A DNA stretch of 64,000 nt from Acetobacteraceae bacterium (lineage in GTDB: Bacteria; Pseudomonadota; Alphaproteobacteria; Acetobacterales; Acetobacteraceae): assembly GCA_947373495.1 (NCBI GenBank), contig CANBXZ010000001.1:1-64000 (forward strand). Direction: 5' to 3'. This document shows positions 41,866 through 50,528 of the stretch, in pieces; position 1 is the first letter of the stretch, and each line of letters opens with the position of its first letter. The position numbers and the translations under genes were made by a program. The notes beneath the pieces were generated by a model that saw only the letters and a program-made list of their open reading frames with translations, had not been told where the DNA came from and searched no databases.

Positions 41866-43010
41866 ACCGCCGCTCTGTCCTGCTCGCCGGCCTCGCCATG
41901 CCGGCCTTGGCCACCCGGGGCTTCGCCGCCGACGCCATCAAGATCGGCATGACCCAGCCGCTGACCGGCGCCGTGGCCGCTTCCGGCAACTACGTGGCCA
42001 ATGGCGCCAAGATCGCGACCGAGGTGCTGAACCGCGCCGGCGGCGTGCTCGGCCGGCCGCTGGAGCTGGTGCTGGAGGACAACAAGTCCAACCCGCGCGA
42101 AGCCGTGGCCAGCGTGGAGAAGCTGGTGCTGCGCGACCGCGTGCCGGTGCTGATCGGCGCCTGGTCCAGCACCTTCACCCTGGCGATCATGCCGAAGCTG
42201 ATGGAGTACAAGGTGCCGATGGTGGTGGAGACCTCCTCCGCCGCGCGCATCACCACCTCCGGCAATCCCTATGTGTTCCGCATCGCGCCGACCAGCGAGA
42301 TGGAAGCGGTGGCCTTCGCCGGCCTGCTCGGCAAGTTCAGCCCGCCGATGCGCAAGATCGACTTCCTGTCGGTGAACAACGACTTCGGCCGCGGCGCCGC
42401 CGAGAAGTTCGCCGCCTCGCTGGCCGCCCGCGGCATCACGGTGGGCAAGACCGAGACGATGACGCCGGAAGCCACCGACCTGGCGGCACAGCTGACCGCG
42501 CTGAAGCAGACCGACAGCGACACCGTCTTCGTCACCACCGGCGTGGAGCAGATGACGCTGGCGCTGCGCCAGGCGGTGGAACAACGCCTCGGCAAGCGCA
42601 TCGTCACCACCGGCGGCAGCTTCCCCGACCAGCTGATCGCCAACCCGCTGCCCGCCGGCAATGAGAGCTTCCACATCCTGTTCTACGCGCCGTGGTTCCC
42701 GGAACGCGCGCCGCACCCGGCGATTGCCGCGACCTACACCGCGGAATGGAACAAGAAGGGCTGGGAGTTCGCCGGCCTGACCGAAGGCTTCCGCGGCTAC
42801 GACGCCATGTTGACCGTGGTGGAAGCCATCCGCCTGGCCGGCAAGCCGGAAGCCGAGGCGATCCGCGCCGCGCTGTGGAACGTGAAGATCCCGGGCGTGA
42901 ATGGCGACATCGCCTTCACCAAGGACGGGCCGGCGGGGCAGGAGAGTGGGCAGAACCGGCCCAACGTCTCCATCCTCAAGCTGGCCGAAGGCAAGACCAG
43001 CCTGCTGTAG
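41859..43010 (+). CDS. Branched-chain amino acid-type ABC importer, solute-binding protein
   Basis: This is a 383-residue periplasmic protein of the LivK/peripla_BP_6 family. A Tat-like leader (NRRSVLLAGLAMPALATRGFAA) precedes IKIGMTQPLTGAVAASGNYVANGAKIATEVLNRAGGV. A DVPVLIG-like segment (DRVPVLIGAWSS) and the VETSSAARIT loop contact ligand in this family. Despite the name, members bind amino acids, amides, urea or aromatic acids. It is coupled to the oxygenase gene by a 7-nt overlap. Confidence 0.9.
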   Translation: MLNRRSVLLAGLAMPALATRGFAADAIKIGMTQPLTGAVAASGNYVANGAKIATEVLNRAGGVLGRPLELVLEDNKSNPREAVASVEKLVLRDRVPVLIGAWSSTFTLAIMPKLMEYKVPMVVETSSAARITTSGNPYVFRIAPTSEMEAVAFAGLLGKFSPPMRKIDFLSVNNDFGRGAAEKFAASLAARGITVGKTETMTPEATDLAAQLTALKQTDSDTVFVTTGVEQMTLALRQAVEQRLGKRIVTTGGSFPDQLIANPLPAGNESFHILFYAPWFPERAPHPAIAATYTAEWNKKGWEFAGLTEGFRGYDAMLTVVEAIRLAGKPEAEAIRAALWNVKIPGVNGDIAFTKDGPAGQESGQNRPNVSILKLAEGKTSLL

Positions 43011-43015
43011 CCTTC

Positions 43016-43888
43016 ATGGACCAACTCCTCCAGCACCTCGTCAACGGCACGGTTCTCGGCGGCACCTATGCGCTGCTGGGGATCGGGCTGACGCTGATCT
43101 TCGGCGTCATGCGCGTGGTCAACTTCACCCATGGCGAGCTGTATGCGTTCGGCGCCTACATGACCTACGCCTTCGTCTCCCTGCTGGGGGTGAACTTCTA
43201 CCTGGCGCTGGCGCTGGCCACGCTGGCCGGCGTGGCGCTGGGCGCGGCGCTGGAGCTGGTGCTGCTGCGGCGGATGCGTCGGGCCGACATCGACAGCGTG
43301 ATGCTGGTGATGATCGGTGCCTCGCTGGTGCTGCAGAACGCCGAGATGTGGGCCTGGGGCGGCGTGGCCAAGCTTATTCCCAACCCCTTCGCCGGCTCGC
43401 CGCTGGTGCTGGGGCCGGTTTCGGTGCTGCCGCTGCGGTTGTTCGTGCTGGGCGTTTCGGCCGCGCTGCTGCTGGGCTTCTGGCTGATGCTGGACCGCAC
43501 CCGCGCCGGCGTGGCCATGCGCGCCACCTTCCAGGACCCGGAGACGGCGGCGCTGATGGGGGTGCGCGTGGGCTGGGTGAACACCGCCACCTTCGCCATC
43601 GGCTCCGGCCTGGCCGCCGCCGCCGGGGCGCTGCTGGGGCCGGTGTTCATGGTCAGCCCCACCATGGGCGACCTGGTGGGGCTGAAGGCCTTCGCCATCG
43701 TCATCCTGGGCGGGCTGGGCAGCCTGCCCGGCGCCACGCTGGGCGGCTTCGCGCTTGGCTTCGTGGAGGAGTTCGCCGGCGGCTATCTCTCCACCGAATA
43801 CCGCGACGCCTTCGGCTTCCTGCTCATCATCCTGGTGCTGGCGCTGAAGCCGCAGGGGCTGGTACCGGCGAAGGAGCGCATCGGGTGA
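43016..43888 (+). CDS. Liv-type ABC permease, LivH-like
   Basis: This is a 290-residue inner-membrane permease with about eight hydrophobic segments. The opening LVNGTVLGGTYALLGIGLTLIFGVMRVVNFTHGELYAFGAY is a LivH hallmark, as are MRATFQDPETAALMGV and FAIVILGGLGSLPGA. It starts 5 nt after the LivK-like stop and overlaps the LivM-like gene by 4 nt (GTGA). Confidence 0.92.
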   Translation: MDQLLQHLVNGTVLGGTYALLGIGLTLIFGVMRVVNFTHGELYAFGAYMTYAFVSLLGVNFYLALALATLAGVALGAALELVLLRRMRRADIDSVMLVMIGASLVLQNAEMWAWGGVAKLIPNPFAGSPLVLGPVSVLPLRLFVLGVSAALLLGFWLMLDRTRAGVAMRATFQDPETAALMGVRVGWVNTATFAIGSGLAAAAGALLGPVFMVSPTMGDLVGLKAFAIVILGGLGSLPGATLGGFALGFVEEFAGGYLSTEYRDAFGFLLIILVLALKPQGLVPAKERIG

Positions 43889-44868
43889 GCAAGCTTCTGC
43901 CCTGGCTGTTCGTGGCCGCGCTGGCGCTGCTGCCGGTGGCCTTCCCCGACCCCTACCTGCTGGCGGTACTGACCTCGGCCGGCATCTTCATCATCGGCGC
44001 CATCAGCCTGAACCTGCTGCTGGGTTATACCGGCCAGCTCAGTCTCGGCCATGTCGCCTTCTTCGGCCTGGGGGCCTACACCAGCGCGCTGGCCGCGCTG
44101 GGGTTCGACATCGGCATCGGCTTCGGCCTGCGCATCACGCTGGCACCGCAACCGGCATGGCTGGGCTTCATCGCCGCCATCGTGGTGGCGGGGGGCTTCG
44201 GCTGGCTGCTGGGGCGGCTGGCCTTCCGGGTGCGCGGCGCCTACTTCGTCATCATCACCATCTGCTTCGCCCAGGTGCTGCGCATGGTGGCGCTGAACTG
44301 GATAGAGCTGACCCAGGGGCCGATGGCGCTGATCTCCATTCCGCCGTTCTCGCTGTGGCTGCCGGGCCAGGGCGTGGTGGCGCTGTACAGCAAGGCGCAG
44401 AACTACTGGCTGGTGCTGGCGGTGGCGGTCGTGGCCTTCCTGGTGGTGCGCCAGGTGGTGGAATCCCGCATCGGCCGGGCGCTGGTGGCGCTGCGGTCCA
44501 ATGAATCCCTGGCGCGCTCGGTGGGCATTCGCGTCACCCACTACCTGGTCATCGCCGCCGTCATCTCGGCCGGCATCGCCGGCGCAGCGGGCAGCCTGTT
44601 CGCGCATTACGTCCGCATCGTCGACCCCGACGTGTTCCTGTTCATCTACACCGTCACCATGGTCATCATGGTCATCACCGGCGGCAAGGGCACGCTGTGG
44701 GGCCCGGTGGTGGGTGGGCTGATCTTCGGCCTGATCCCGGACCTGCTGCGCGGCCACGCGGCACCGGAAGCGCAATGGGTGGCCTATGGCGTGGCGATGA
44801 TCCTGTTCGTGATGTTCCTGCCGCGCGGCATCGTGCCCGCGCTGGCCAGCCTGCGGCCCCGGCCATGA
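43885..44868 (+). CDS. Liv-type ABC permease, LivM-like
   Basis: This is a 327-residue inner-membrane permease with about nine hydrophobic segments. LNLLLGYTGQLSLGHVAFFGLGAYTSALAAL is the family signature, followed by ALRSNESLARSVGI and MVIMVITGGKGTLWGPVVGG. It uses a GTG start inside the LivH stop (GTGA) and overlaps the LivG-like gene by 4 nt. It pairs with the LivH-like protein to form the channel. Confidence 0.92.
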   Translation: MSKLLPWLFVAALALLPVAFPDPYLLAVLTSAGIFIIGAISLNLLLGYTGQLSLGHVAFFGLGAYTSALAALGFDIGIGFGLRITLAPQPAWLGFIAAIVVAGGFGWLLGRLAFRVRGAYFVIITICFAQVLRMVALNWIELTQGPMALISIPPFSLWLPGQGVVALYSKAQNYWLVLAVAVVAFLVVRQVVESRIGRALVALRSNESLARSVGIRVTHYLVIAAVISAGIAGAAGSLFAHYVRIVDPDVFLFIYTVTMVIMVITGGKGTLWGPVVGGLIFGLIPDLLRGHAAPEAQWVAYGVAMILFVMFLPRGIVPALASLRPRP

Positions 44869-45642
44869 GCCCCCTGCTGCGGGTGGAAAACCTGGCGGTG
44901 CATATCGGCGGGCTGGTGGCGATCGCAGATGCCAGCTTCAGCGTGCCCGAGGGCCAGGTGGTCAGCCTGATCGGCCCGAACGGCGCCGGCAAGACCACCG
45001 CCTTCAACGTCATCACCGGCTACATGCGCCCGACCGCCGGCCGCATCCTGTTCGATGGCGCCGAGATCACCGGCCTCAGCCCCGACCGCATCGCCGAGCG
45101 CGGCATTGTCCGCAGCTTCCAGCGCACCAGCGTGTTCACCGGCTGCACGGTGCTGGAAAACGCGCTGATGGCACTGCATCGCCGCGGCAGCGCCGGGCTG
45201 CTGGGCGCGCTGCTGCGGCTGCCCTCGGCACGGCGGGAGGAAGCCCGGCTGCGGGCGGAAGCCTGGGCCATGCTGGAGTTCGTCGGCCTGGCCGGGCGGG
45301 CGGAAACCCCGGCCGAGGTGCTGGCCTATGGCGAACAGCGCCGGCTGGGCATTGCGCTGGCCGCCATCGCCAGCCCGCGCCTGCTGCTGCTGGACGAACC
45401 CGCCGCCGGGCTCAACCCGTCCGAAACCGCCGAATGCATGGCGCTGATCCGGCAGTTGCGGGACCGCGGCATGACCGTGCTGCTGGTGGAACACGACATG
45501 CCCATGGTGATGCAGATCTCGGACGCCATCGTGGTGCTGAACCAGGGCCGCATCATCGCCACCGGCGCGCCGGCCGAGATCCGCCGCCACCCCGAGGTCA
45601 TCCGCGCCTATCTCGGCAGCGGCGAATACCAGGAAGCCGGCC

Positions 45643-45656
<14 letters not shown>
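44865..45656 (+). CDS. Liv-type ABC ATPase, LivG-like
   Basis: This is a 263-residue ATPase with Walker A GPNGAGKTT at residues 37-45, signature LAYGEQRRLGIALAAI, Walker B LLLDEPAAGLNPSET and H-loop VEHDM. It has the C-terminal LivG tail (EIRRHPEVIRAYLG). It is joined to LivM by an ATGA overlap and to LivF by a 14-nt overlap. Confidence 0.92.
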
Positions 45657-46331
<675 letters not shown>

Positions 46332-46350
<19 letters not shown>

Positions 46351-46514
46351 GGCGCGGCGGCGGCCAGCGCGGCTTCCAGCCGCATGGCCTGGCTGAGCAA
46401 CGCCTCGGCCTCCGCCGCCACGCTCAACTGCGCCGCCAACAGGCGGCAGAGCTCCGCTTCCGTTGCCATGCCTTGCGCCCGGCGCTGCTGGGCCAACTGG
46501 TCCATGTGTTCCAT
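46332..46514 (-). CDS. Possible 60-residue helical protein
   Basis: The frame encodes a highly Ala- and Glu-rich peptide (SVAAEAEALLSQAMRLEAALAAAA) that would form one amphipathic helix. It converges on and overlaps the livF-like gene. No family is recognised, and the ribosome site before its ATG (CGGGGGG) is unconvincing. It could equally be a chance frame. Confidence 0.3.
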
Positions 46515-46752
46515 CCCCCCGGATGATCAGGCGCCCAACCTGGGCAATGGGCCTCGATTCGGCGAATCGACATAAGCGTGAGCCACCCGCGCCACACGCC
46601 CATGTGAGGCAACCATTCCGGACATGGCCCCGGAGTGCTCCTTCGGGCGGCGCCCCTGCTGGCGCCTCGGCCGCCTCTCCCGTAACCTTGGCCGTGGATG
46701 GTCGCCCCAGGCGGCCCAAGGGGGAAGCAGCAGCCGTGAAGGTGGTTGACCG
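46515..46752 (+). other. Leader of the CoA-transferase operon
   Basis: These 238 nt before the CoA-transferase genes contain no convincing gene and one strong palindrome at 46554-46570. No sigma-54-like site with correct spacing was found; the nearest match has nine bases between GG and GC. Confidence 0.4.
46554..46570. promoter_or_regulatory. 17-bp palindrome, candidate operator
   Basis: TCGATTCG-G-CGAATCGA is a perfect 8+1+8 palindrome, 182 nt before the first CoA-transferase ATG. It is followed by CATAAG, which could be part of a -10 box. Palindromes of this size are typical of TetR-, GntR- or IclR-type sites. Confidence 0.45.
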
Positions 46753-47451
46753 ATGATCGACAAATTCGTGCGTTCCATGGCCGAGGCCATGAACGGCATC
46801 AAGGACGGCTCCACCGTGCTGGTCGCCGGCTTCGGCGATGTCGGCGCCCCCAACGCGCTGATCGAGGGGCTGATCGAGCAGGGCGCCACCGACCTGACCA
46901 TCGTGGTCAACTCCGGTGGCCGCAACCGCGTGGCCGGGCAGGCCACCACCGGGCTGACCCGGCTGGTGGAACTGGGCCGGGTGAAGAAGATGATCTCCAC
47001 CTTCATCCGCGCGCAGAGCATCGCCGGTGAACTGGTGCGCCAGGGCAGGATGGAAGGCGTGGTGATTCCGCAGGGCACCCTGGCGGAGCGCATGCGCGCC
47101 GCGGGCGCCGGCATCCCGGCCTTCTACACGCCGACCGGCGCCGGCACCGTGGTGGCCGAGGGCAAGGAAACCCGCTGGTACCAGGGACGCGAATGCATCC
47201 TGGAGGAAGCCCTGCCCGGCGACGTGGCGCTGGTGGAAGCCTGGATGGCGGATCGCTGGGGCAACCTGCTGTTCCGCGACGCCAGCCGCAACTTCAACCC
47301 CATCGTCGCCATGGCCGGTGCCATGACCATCGTGCAGACGCACCATGTCTGCGACCTGGGCCAGATCCCGTCCAACGAGGTGGTGACCCCCGGCATCTTC
47401 GTGAACCGCGTGCTGCACGTGCCCGCCGGCGACCCGAAGCCGGTGGTGTGA
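46753..47451 (+). CDS. 3-oxoacid/3-oxoadipate-type CoA transferase, subunit A
   Basis: This is a 232-residue family I CoA-transferase alpha subunit (PcaI/ScoA type). Marks are VLVAGFGDVGAPNALIEGLIEQGATDLTIV near the start, QGTLAERMRAAGAGIPAFYTPTGAGT, and DVALVEAWMADRWGNLLFRDASRNFNPI. It would transfer CoA from succinyl- or acetyl-CoA to a carboxylic or 3-oxo acid, together with the beta subunit encoded 10 nt downstream. The substrate could be 3-oxoadipate, but the usual pca genes are not nearby. Confidence 0.88.
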   Translation: MIDKFVRSMAEAMNGIKDGSTVLVAGFGDVGAPNALIEGLIEQGATDLTIVVNSGGRNRVAGQATTGLTRLVELGRVKKMISTFIRAQSIAGELVRQGRMEGVVIPQGTLAERMRAAGAGIPAFYTPTGAGTVVAEGKETRWYQGRECILEEALPGDVALVEAWMADRWGNLLFRDASRNFNPIVAMAGAMTIVQTHHVCDLGQIPSNEVVTPGIFVNRVLHVPAGDPKPVV

Positions 47452-47461
47452 GGAGGACCGC

Positions 47462-48112
47462 ATGAGCGAGACAACCTACAAGCCGCTGGGCCGTTCCGGC
47501 ATGGCGGCGCGCGTGGCGCAGGACATTCCGGGCGGCTGGTTCGTCAACCTGGGCATCGGCATTCCGACGCTGATCGCCGACCATGTGCCGGCCGAGCGGG
47601 AAGTGATCTTCCACAGCGAAAACGGCATCCTCGGCGTTGGCCCGGCGCCGCCGAAGCACCGGGAAAACCCCTGGCTGGTCAATGCCTCCAGCCAACGTGT
47701 GTCGCTGCACCCCGGCGGCAGCTTCTTCGACCACGCGATGAGCTTCGCCATCGTCCGCGGCGGCCACCTGAACCTGTGCGTGCTGGGTGGCTTCCAGGTG
47801 GCGGAAAACGGCGACCTGGCGAATTGGGCGCAAAGCGCCAGCCCCGGCACCGGGCAGATCGGTGGCGCCATGGACCTGGCGGTGGGCGCCAAGGAAGTCT
47901 GGGTGGTGATGGAGCACACCACCAAGGAAGGCCATGCCCGCGTGCTGCGGCGCTGCACCTACCCGCTGACCGCGCCCGGCTGCGTCACCCGCGTCTATAC
48001 CAACCTGGCGGCGCTGGACGTGACCGAGCGCGGCTTCGTGGTGCGGGACATCATCCCGGGCCTGAGCTTCGAGGCATTGCAGGACAAGACCGAAGCCAAG
48101 CTGCATCGGTAG
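47462..48112 (+). CDS. 3-oxoacid/3-oxoadipate-type CoA transferase, subunit B
   Basis: This is a 216-residue beta subunit. The catalytic Glu lies in the conserved HSENGILGVGP, preceded by VNLGIGIPTLIADHVP. It also has GGHLNLCVLGGFQVAENGDLANW and KVWVVMEH-like (KEVWVVMEHT) segments. AGGAGG lies just before the ATG. A strong GC hairpin follows the stop by 8 nt. Confidence 0.9.
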   Translation: MSETTYKPLGRSGMAARVAQDIPGGWFVNLGIGIPTLIADHVPAEREVIFHSENGILGVGPAPPKHRENPWLVNASSQRVSLHPGGSFFDHAMSFAIVRGGHLNLCVLGGFQVAENGDLANWAQSASPGTGQIGGAMDLAVGAKEVWVVMEHTTKEGHARVLRRCTYPLTAPGCVTRVYTNLAALDVTERGFVVRDIIPGLSFEALQDKTEAKLHR

Positions 48113-48120
48113 CGTACGGG

Positions 48121-48145
48121 CTGCCCGGGGATGCGCCCCGGGCAG
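48121..48145 (+). terminator. GC-rich hairpin after the CoA-transferase operon
   Basis: CTGCCCGGGG (48121-48130) and CCCCGGGCAG (48136-48145) form a perfect 10-bp stem with loop ATGCG, 8 nt after the stop codon. No U tract follows. Confidence 0.6.
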
Positions 48146-48160
48146 CTTGCCTGTGCGATC

Positions 48161-48199
48161 GATCCACGCCCTCAGCGTCGCCGCTTCAGGCGATCAGGC
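48161..48199 (+). repeat. Copy 5 of the dispersed intergenic repeat
   Basis: It reads GATCCACGCC at its start and AGGCGATCAGGC at its end, and it is almost identical to copy 6, 15 nt away. Confidence 0.65.
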
Positions 48200-48214
48200 A
48201 CTGCCCGCGCGACT

Positions 48215-48253
48215 GATTCACGCCCTCAGCGTCGCCGCTTCGGGCGATCAGGC
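48215..48253 (+). repeat. Copy 6 of the dispersed intergenic repeat
   Basis: The 39 nt differ from copy 5 at only two positions (GATTCACGCC at the start and CGGGCGATCAGGC at the end). The pair is a near-perfect direct repeat. The copy ends 2 nt before the cinA stop codon. Confidence 0.65.
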
Positions 48254-48254
48254 G

Positions 48255-49508
48255 CTATCGCCGTTCGAAGTCCAGCCGTTCATCCACCGGCAGCCCCAGC
48301 AGGCGGCGGCGCAGGCTGTCCAGCCCCATCTCCACCGCGCCCAGCCGCACCCAGTCCCGCCCGCCCAGCAGCCGGGCCTGGCGCACCATGGCGCCTTCTT
48401 CGTCGGCCAGGCCGATGTTGATGTCACCGCCGATCTGCATGCCGTCGGCCCCCTCATCCAGTGTCACCAGCACCGCCACGGCATGGCTGGCGCCGGACTG
48501 GTCGCGCAGCGCCCGCGCCACCTGCTGCGCCAGCTCGGCCGAGAACGCCGCCCCGGCCACACCCACCGCCGCCGAAAGCTGCGCCGCGTCCCGGCTGACC
48601 ACGCCACGGCGGAACAGCGCCTCGGCCCCGGCCACGTGCAGCAGCCGCGCCGCCATGCCGCCGCCGGTGAAGCTCTCGGCCACCGCCAGCGAACCGCCGC
48701 GCGCCCGCAGCGCCTCCAGCACCACGGATTCCAGCGAGGCGGTGTCCTCGGCCACGATGTAGTTGCCCAGGCGGCGGCGCACTTCCGCTTCCAGCGGTGC
48801 CAGCGTGGCGTCCAACTCCGCCGCCGAGGCGCCGCGCAGCGCCAGCTTGGTCTCCAGCTGCGGGTAATGCGCCTGGAAGCCCAGCTTCACCCCCGGTGCC
48901 ATCGCCTCGATATCGCTCAGCATCTCATCCGCGCGGCTTTCGCCGATGCCGAACGAATGAAACCGCTTCAGCCGGGTCACGCCCGGGGTGCCGGCGCGGG
49001 CCAGCAGGCGGGGCATCACCTGCTCCTCCAGCATCTTCTTCATCTCCCGCGGCACGCCGGGGGTGAAGAAGAACCGCGCCTGGCCGATGGAGACCGCGAA
49101 GCCGCAGGCGGTGCCGATCGGGTTGTCGATGAACTCGCAGCCTTCCGGCAGCATCGCCTGCTTGCGGTTGTTGGCCGGCATCACCCGGTTGCGGCGCTGG
49201 TAGAACGCTTCCATCCGCGCCAGCCATTCCGCATGCAGCACCAGGCCCACGCCAGCCGCCTCGGCCGCCACTTCCTGGGAAAGGTCGTCCACGGTCGGGC
49301 CCAAGCCGCCGTTCACGATCACCGCGTCGGCGCGCTCGGCCGCCTGGCGGAAGGCGCTGAGCAGGCTGGCCCGGTCATCCCCCACCGTGGTGCCCCACAC
49401 CACCTCCAGCCCGGCCTCGCCCAGGCGCTGGGCCATGTGGGCGTAGTTGGTGTTGATGGTCTTGCCGGTCAGGATCTCGTCGCCGGTGCAAAGGATCTCG
49501 ATACGCAT
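48255..49508 (-). CDS. cinA: CinA-family protein (competence/damage-inducible; NMN deamidase domain)
   Basis: This is a 417-residue two-domain protein. The N-terminal part (about residues 1-170) is a MoeA/molybdopterin-binding-like domain, with EILCTGDEILTGKTINTNYAHMAQRL and VIVNGGLGPTVDDLSQEV. The C-terminal part (about 255-417) is the CinA amidase domain, with the active-site LAVAESFTGGGMAARL. It hydrolyses nicotinamide mononucleotide to nicotinate mononucleotide or acts as an ADP-ribose pyrophosphatase. The ATG at 49508 fits the conserved MRIEILCTGDE start. It is a core-type gene sitting inside the accessory region. Confidence 0.92.
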   Translation of the reverse strand: MRIEILCTGDEILTGKTINTNYAHMAQRLGEAGLEVVWGTTVGDDRASLLSAFRQAAERADAVIVNGGLGPTVDDLSQEVAAEAAGVGLVLHAEWLARMEAFYQRRNRVMPANNRKQAMLPEGCEFIDNPIGTACGFAVSIGQARFFFTPGVPREMKKMLEEQVMPRLLARAGTPGVTRLKRFHSFGIGESRADEMLSDIEAMAPGVKLGFQAHYPQLETKLALRGASAAELDATLAPLEAEVRRRLGNYIVAEDTASLESVVLEALRARGGSLAVAESFTGGGMAARLLHVAGAEALFRRGVVSRDAAQLSAAVGVAGAAFSAELAQQVARALRDQSGASHAVAVLVTLDEGADGMQIGGDINIGLADEEGAMVRQARLLGGRDWVRLGAVEMGLDSLRRRLLGLPVDERLDFERR

Positions 49509-49523
49509 GTGCTGGTCCTCGTT

Positions 49524-49538
49524 TGGGCGGCAGATTGC
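49524..49538 (+). promoter_or_regulatory. Weak sigma-54-like site before the FAH-family gene
   Basis: TGGGCGG-CAGA-TTGC has the correct GG-N10-GC spacing and a perfect -12 half, but three mismatches in the -24 half. It lies 55 nt before the ATG at 49593. Confidence 0.3.
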
Positions 49539-49592
49539 CCGCAGGCCCCGGCTGGTGTCCAATCATCCCCAAGCAACCCCAGGGAGGCGGCC

Positions 49593-50516
49593 ATGAAGCT
49601 GCTGTTCGCGGACGACTACAGGCTTTGCGTTGTCAGGGGCGACCAGGCGGTGGATGTCTCCGCCGTGGTGGCGGACATTCCCCACACCGGCCCCGGCGAC
49701 CTGATGAGCGGCCTGATCGCCCGCTTCGACGCCTACCGCCCCAGGCTGGAGGCCGCCGCCGCCACCGGCCAGGGCGTGGCGCTGCAGGGCCTGCGCATCC
49801 GCGCGCCACTGCCCAAGCCGGGCAACATCGTCTGCATGGCGGTGAACTACATGGAAGATGGCACCCTGAAGGAACCGGCGGCGATCAACGCCTTCCACAA
49901 GGCGCCCACCGCCATCATCGGCCCGGGCGACACCATGGTACTGCCCGACGTGCCGGCGACGATCTTCGAGGGCGAGGCCGAGATGGCGCTGGTCATCGGC
50001 AAGCGCGCCAGCCAGGTGAGCCAGGCCGAGGCGATGAGCTACGTCTTCGGCTACATCAACTTCATCGACGGTTCCGCCCGCGGGCTGAAGCCGGCCGGCA
50101 ACAGCTTCTTCCAGATGAAGTCGCGCGAGACCTTCGCCCCGATCGGCCCCTTCCTGGTCACCGCGGACGAGATCGCCGACCCGCAGAACCTGCCGATCAC
50201 TCTGACGGTGAATGGCGAGGTCAAGCAGAAGTTCAACACCAACGACATGGCGCACAAGATCCCGCGCTGCATCGAATGGGTCACCTCGATCCATACGCTG
50301 GAGCCGGGGGATATCCTGGCCACCGGCACCAACCATCGCGGCCTGTCCAGCTTCATGGATGGCGACGAGGTGATGCTGACGGTGGAAGGCCTGGGCACCC
50401 TCGGCTTCAACGTGCGCGACGACCTGAAGCGCACCTGGTCGCGCGCGACCCGGCTGGACCGGCAGCAGCAGGGCTTCGACACGCCCACGCCCCAGGTCAG
50501 CGGCAAGTACGCCTGA
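49593..50516 (+). CDS. Fumarylacetoacetate hydrolase (FAH) family protein
   Basis: This is a 307-residue member of the FAH superfamily, whose members hydrolyse or decarboxylate C-C bonds in ring-cleavage products, or hydrate or tautomerise oxo acids. The metal-binding acidic motif is TIFEGEAEMALVIGK. FINFIDGSARG and an SSFMDGDEVMLTVEGLGTLGFNVRDD tail are typical. GGGAGG lies before the ATG. It is divergent from cinA and stands alone. A role at the end of an aromatic degradation route fits the many oxygenases nearby but is inference. Confidence 0.87.
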   Translation: MKLLFADDYRLCVVRGDQAVDVSAVVADIPHTGPGDLMSGLIARFDAYRPRLEAAAATGQGVALQGLRIRAPLPKPGNIVCMAVNYMEDGTLKEPAAINAFHKAPTAIIGPGDTMVLPDVPATIFEGEAEMALVIGKRASQVSQAEAMSYVFGYINFIDGSARGLKPAGNSFFQMKSRETFAPIGPFLVTADEIADPQNLPITLTVNGEVKQKFNTNDMAHKIPRCIEWVTSIHTLEPGDILATGTNHRGLSSFMDGDEVMLTVEGLGTLGFNVRDDLKRTWSRATRLDRQQQGFDTPTPQVSGKYA

Positions 50517-50528
50517 GGCCGCGGGGCG

